From Protostelium mycophagum (taxonomy: Eukaryota > Evosea > Variosea > Protosteliida > Protosteliaceae): a stretch of 60,371 bases of DNA. Position numbers and translations under genes: made by a program. Each line of letters starts with the position of its first letter. Position 1 is the first letter of the stretch. The stretch spans positions 1 through 60,371 of the forward strand of contig MZNV01001987.1 in NCBI GenBank assembly GCA_002081555.1, written 5' to 3'. Positions 57,639-60,371 of the stretch are shown here, in pieces. The notes below the pieces were generated by a model, which worked only from the letters and a program-made list of their open reading frames with translations, was not told the DNA's origin and searched no databases.

Positions 57639-58689
57639 TCAGTACCCATCCTCTGCTTTTGAAAAGTGGATTTTTCTTTCTACATTTTTGGGACTTGGTC
57701 CAGATTTTGAGCTAGAATTGGGTGCAAAGAAAGGGTAATTTGAAGAATACATCACTTGATTAACGGATTGCCCTTCCAGTTGTCTTCTAATGTCTATCAA
57801 TTTGTACTGTAAAAAATCCGCAAAATCAGCCAAATATTGAGGTGGGACCCTGGCAGTGTTATTCTTCGTCTATTTCTCAAGCTCACCTATTGATCACATT
57901 TAAAATAGACTCGTGAGCTGCCTCTAAATCGAAAGCTCCTCTAGCCATATCTATCAATCGTGATGCTGCAGCTGGATCATCTTCTCCAGTTGTGGTATGG
58001 TGAGGCGCCATGATGACACTGTCGTACAGGTCTTGTCCCCGATCTCTTTTTGGCTTAGTATGCCGACGTATTCTCTCTTGTGCTGCTTCCTAACAGGTTG
58101 TCAAACAAGAAGAGAGGTGATAGAGTCTACCTTGTCCATGAATTGTCCGATTTTGACACACATTCTAAAAGCAGGAGTGATACCTCTGCCGTGGTGTCCA
58201 GCACCTACGAGAATTAAAAGATTGGAGCACTGCAGAATCACAAACCATCCAGAGTCATGAGTATGCAAAACATTTTATCATCTGAGCGAAAATCCACGTG
58301 AGTCCGTTGAGGAAATTCGAAACTCAAAGGGATTGGATTGTCATTGACTGAAATGAGTGGAAATGTATAGAAACGATTCTCGCGTATAAAGCTCTCTATC
58401 GGCAGTGAGCCAAGATTTTCCGGGTTTCTAATTGAAGTTAATCGATTTGTTTTGCCATTCATTTTGTTTCTTCAGAAGCGTACGTCAATTGATGAGTATG
58501 AACCGAATCTGCGCTGATGAGATAACATTTGAGTGTTCCATTCCCTTGAACGTCTTTAAATACATGATCGGGAATTGGTACCAGAGGATATGCCTGGAAG
58601 TTTTCAACTTTCTCATTTCGTCTATTTAATGGGCGACCTTCTTTGTCTTCGCCTTGATGGATTGATGTGAAGGGGAGTTTTGGGGGCAT
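57639..58689 (-). CDS. Unknown conserved-looking protein, five exons
   Basis: ATG 58687-58689 (MPPKLPFTSIHQGEDKEGRP). The first exon includes YPLVPIPDHVFKDVQGNGTL. The second (58257-58435) encodes FYTFPLISVNDNPIPLSFEF and DDKMFCILMTLDGAGHHGRG. The third continues GITPAFRMCVKIGQFMDKV. The fourth has AAQERIRRHTKPKRDRGQDL and AAASRLIDMARGAFDLEAAH. The last has PPQYLADFADFLQYKLIDIR and ends HFSKAEDGY. The mix of a beta-rich middle and a helical C-terminus looks like a conserved protein, but I cannot name the family. It is tail-to-tail with CCT2, about 260 bp between stops. Confidence 0.6.
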
Positions 58690-58889
58690 CTATTGAATAA
58701 TTGCTCTGGAGAAATGCTCGAAACCTCGAGAGGAAAGAATGAGATCGTTTCCGGGTCATGCGTCATACTCGATTGAGCGTTTTTTTAAAATAATAAAAAT
58801 CGTTTCATTGCGATCAACTATCTAAATGACTTGTATCTAAGAAATGAGAAAAAACAAGCCAAGATACAGAAGTCGCTGACCCCATTGGG

Positions 58890-59625
58890 CACTCTTTACA
58901 CAACAGACGATGCCATTAGAATAATGCTGTGCTGGCTCTCCGAAAATGCAGCTGCATTTGAATCCACACAACATCGACTGTTCCCTCTGATGTTGTCCAG
59001 AGTTTCGAAAGGCACTCCCTGCTTCTGCCAAGACTTTGTATCGTGCTCTTTCAGAGACGATTGAAGAGGTTGAAAAAAACATTAAGCTCAAAATCAAGGT
59101 AAGATCTTTATTTTCATGTCTGCCAGTGATAACAAACTACAAGGTCTTCTTGGATGCGTCCATATCAGTCTAGATTGTTGGACTGCAGTCAATGGAGATG
59201 GATTCCTTGGGGTCATTCTTCACAGGATTGATATAGACGATCCCTACCCAATCCAAAAGATTACTCTGGCATTAGAGCCGATAGTTGGGAGACATACAGC
59301 TGAAAATCTCTCCCAAATCATTGGAAAGACTGCCAAAAGATACAGAATCACAACTGAGTATGGAGAATTGCATTGGACAATGCCTCAACAAAAATTGTCT
59401 GGTCCAACTTCTCAACAACCATTTAGGAGAACAATATGGGGCCAATCTCTCACAAGTTCGATGTTTCCCACACATCCTGAACCTCATATTGCAAGCTGGT
59501 CTCTCCCCTACCACAAGAAGCTCACATTTGTAGAGGATGGTGATGGGCAAGAGGACAATGTGCCAGCTCCAAAAAGAGCCAAAGGGAACACCAAGGCCAA
59601 ACCAAAGGCACTGCATTCTTATTGA
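58890..59625 (+). pseudogene. hAT-family transposase, N-terminal and catalytic part, frameshifted
   Basis: Coding-like sequence includes FESTQHRLFPLMLSRVSKGT, ETIEEVEKNIKLKIK, then after an intron SLDCWTAVNGDGFLGVILHR (about 59170) and LALEPIVGRHTAENLSQIIG, classic hAT catalytic-domain text. The next signature LDNAST lies at about 59373, but the frame is then lost. The following motif RCFPHILNLILQAG (about 59478) reads in another frame. At least two frame changes and a stop break it, so this copy looks dead. The C-terminal dimerisation region is missing from this block. The protein may have begun near 58831. Confidence 0.75.
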
Positions 59626-59792
59626 TCAAGAAGATTCTCTGACAACTATAACTCTTAGTCTAAAACAGTAAGATAAAAATGTAAAACATCAGATCTGATA
59701 TTATACAGCATATCAACAGAGCATATAGCATCAACTCTTGCTTAAGTAATCAAATAGATCTGTTTACAATAGAAGATCTACAACTGAGTTGA

Positions 59793-60371
59793 GGCATTGT
59801 CCTAGATAATGCCTCCACAGACAATGTAATGGTAGATTGTCTTGCTAAGAGCAACATCATCAAGAGACAATTAGAAGGATCTCTTTCAAGAGTGCAATGT
59901 TTTGGACACATTGTGAACCTGGAATTTCATGCTGCTCTTATAGAGCTAAGACAAAAACCAGTGGAGGAAGAGAAAGATGAGCCATCACTATAAAAAAAGC
60001 AGCAAGTCAACAAGATACATTGTGTCTACAATACTCACTACAATCTCATAGAGACCAAAGCACCCAATTTGCAGACCTCCCTCCTGGAGACAATGAAGAT
60101 GTATATTATTATTTTCTTTTATAATTTATATTTCTAATATTTTTATAGGAGTTATTTCTCAAATTAAAACGTCACAATTGGGACTCAGTGAACAATCCAG
60201 TACAACAGTGGTTAGATGAGAAGCCATTAAATTATAAGGTTGAGCCGTGGGTTGAACGCTACAAGCACAGTGATAAACAGAAAGGTCTAACTCAGTTTGC
60301 CATGGATATCCTCTCAATTCCTGCAACTTCTGTGGATGTAGAACGTCTTTTTAGCTCAGGTGGTCTTATTG
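59793..60371 (+). mobile_element. Second hAT transposase fragment, with C-terminal dimerisation domain, cut by window end
   Basis: It starts in the catalytic domain with IVLDNASTDNVMVDCLAKSN (about 59800), then RVQCFGHIVNLEFHAALIEL (about 59900), a stop at about 59990, further coding-like sequence, an intron-like AT-rich gap (about 60100-60149) and the hAT dimerisation region QWLDEKPLNYKVEPWVERY followed by MDILSIPATSVDVERLFSSG (about 60303-60362). It repeats the DNAST and CFxHI(L/V)NL motifs already present in the preceding block, so it is a separate or recombined copy, not a simple continuation. Confidence 0.75.

Overview
This is nuclear DNA of a eukaryote with a compact, intron-rich genome. 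Most genes are cut by GT-AG introns of about 35-100 nt. The best lineage clue is a gene at 52.4-53.3 kb encoding a SPATA4-like CH-domain protein of the flagellar/ciliary type. Next to it are fungal-flavoured genes: an Hsp31-like DJ-1 protein, a fungal-type FSP1/AIFM2 oxidoreductase, and a hAT transposase with fungal-style motifs. Together these suggest a flagellated (zoosporic, chytrid-like) fungus or a close opisthokont relative. That is inference. I saw no rRNA, tRNA, CRISPR array or bacterial operon.

Layout. 0-0.54 kb: edge-truncated gene. 0.73-1.6 kb (-): unknown small gene. 1.8-6.25 kb (-): IQGAP-type RasGAP. 6.4-9.0 kb (+): unrecognised coding region, probably two genes. 9.07-10.1 kb (-): Ser/Thr kinase. 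10.1-11.3 kb: gene-poor, with an exact-length 156-bp tandem duplication. 11.3-13.06 kb (+): TatD-family nuclease. 13.2-16.56 kb (+): FYVE-like zinc finger plus two IPT/TIG domains. 16.6-17.35 and 17.6-18.3 kb (-): an unknown gene and an NTF2-like gene. 18.57-23.54 kb (-): giant signalling gene with two RasGEF cassettes flanking a RhoGAP-like domain. 23.7-24.3 kb (+): unknown. 24.75-25.6 kb (-): TMX-like protein disulfide isomerase. 25.8-37.3 kb (+): BIRC6/BRUCE-type giant E2, without a BIR domain but with a SPRY domain. 37.9-39.5 kb (+): FSP1/AIFM2-like. 39.7-40.1 kb (+): single helicase-associated (HA) domain. 40.5-41.4 kb (-): SPF30/SMNDC1-like without Tudor. 41.5-43.3 kb (+): ArfGAP2/3. 43.4-44.2 kb (-): DJ-1/Hsp31-like. 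44.5-46.5 kb (+): DDX3/Ded1-type helicase with an SPF30-like N-terminus. 46.7-48.0 kb (+): intronless type II membrane protein. 48.2-49.66 kb (+): BTB-tail plus WD40. 49.67-52.3 kb (-): CH-RhoGAP-coiled coil. 52.4-53.3 kb (+): SPATA4-like. 53.45-54.0 kb (-): unknown. 54.2-54.6 kb (+): Asterix/PAT10. 55.2-57.4 kb (+): CCT2. 57.6-58.7 kb (-): unknown. 58.9-60.4 kb (+): broken hAT transposase sequences.

Taken together, the window is rich in small-GTPase regulators (RasGAP, double RasGEF, two RhoGAPs, ArfGAP), RNA-processing/translation proteins (SPF30-like, DDX3-like) and protein homeostasis factors (CCT2, PDI, Asterix, BIRC6-like E2). Physical clustering is not proof of joint function. The most unusual signal is not a gene. 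It is a short word, GTTGTAGA (extended TCGTTGTAGA), present roughly 34 times where about 2 are expected. It sits mostly in or at the edges of short introns, usually in gene orientation, and some introns share about 20 nt of 5' sequence, which suggests introner-like intron propagation.
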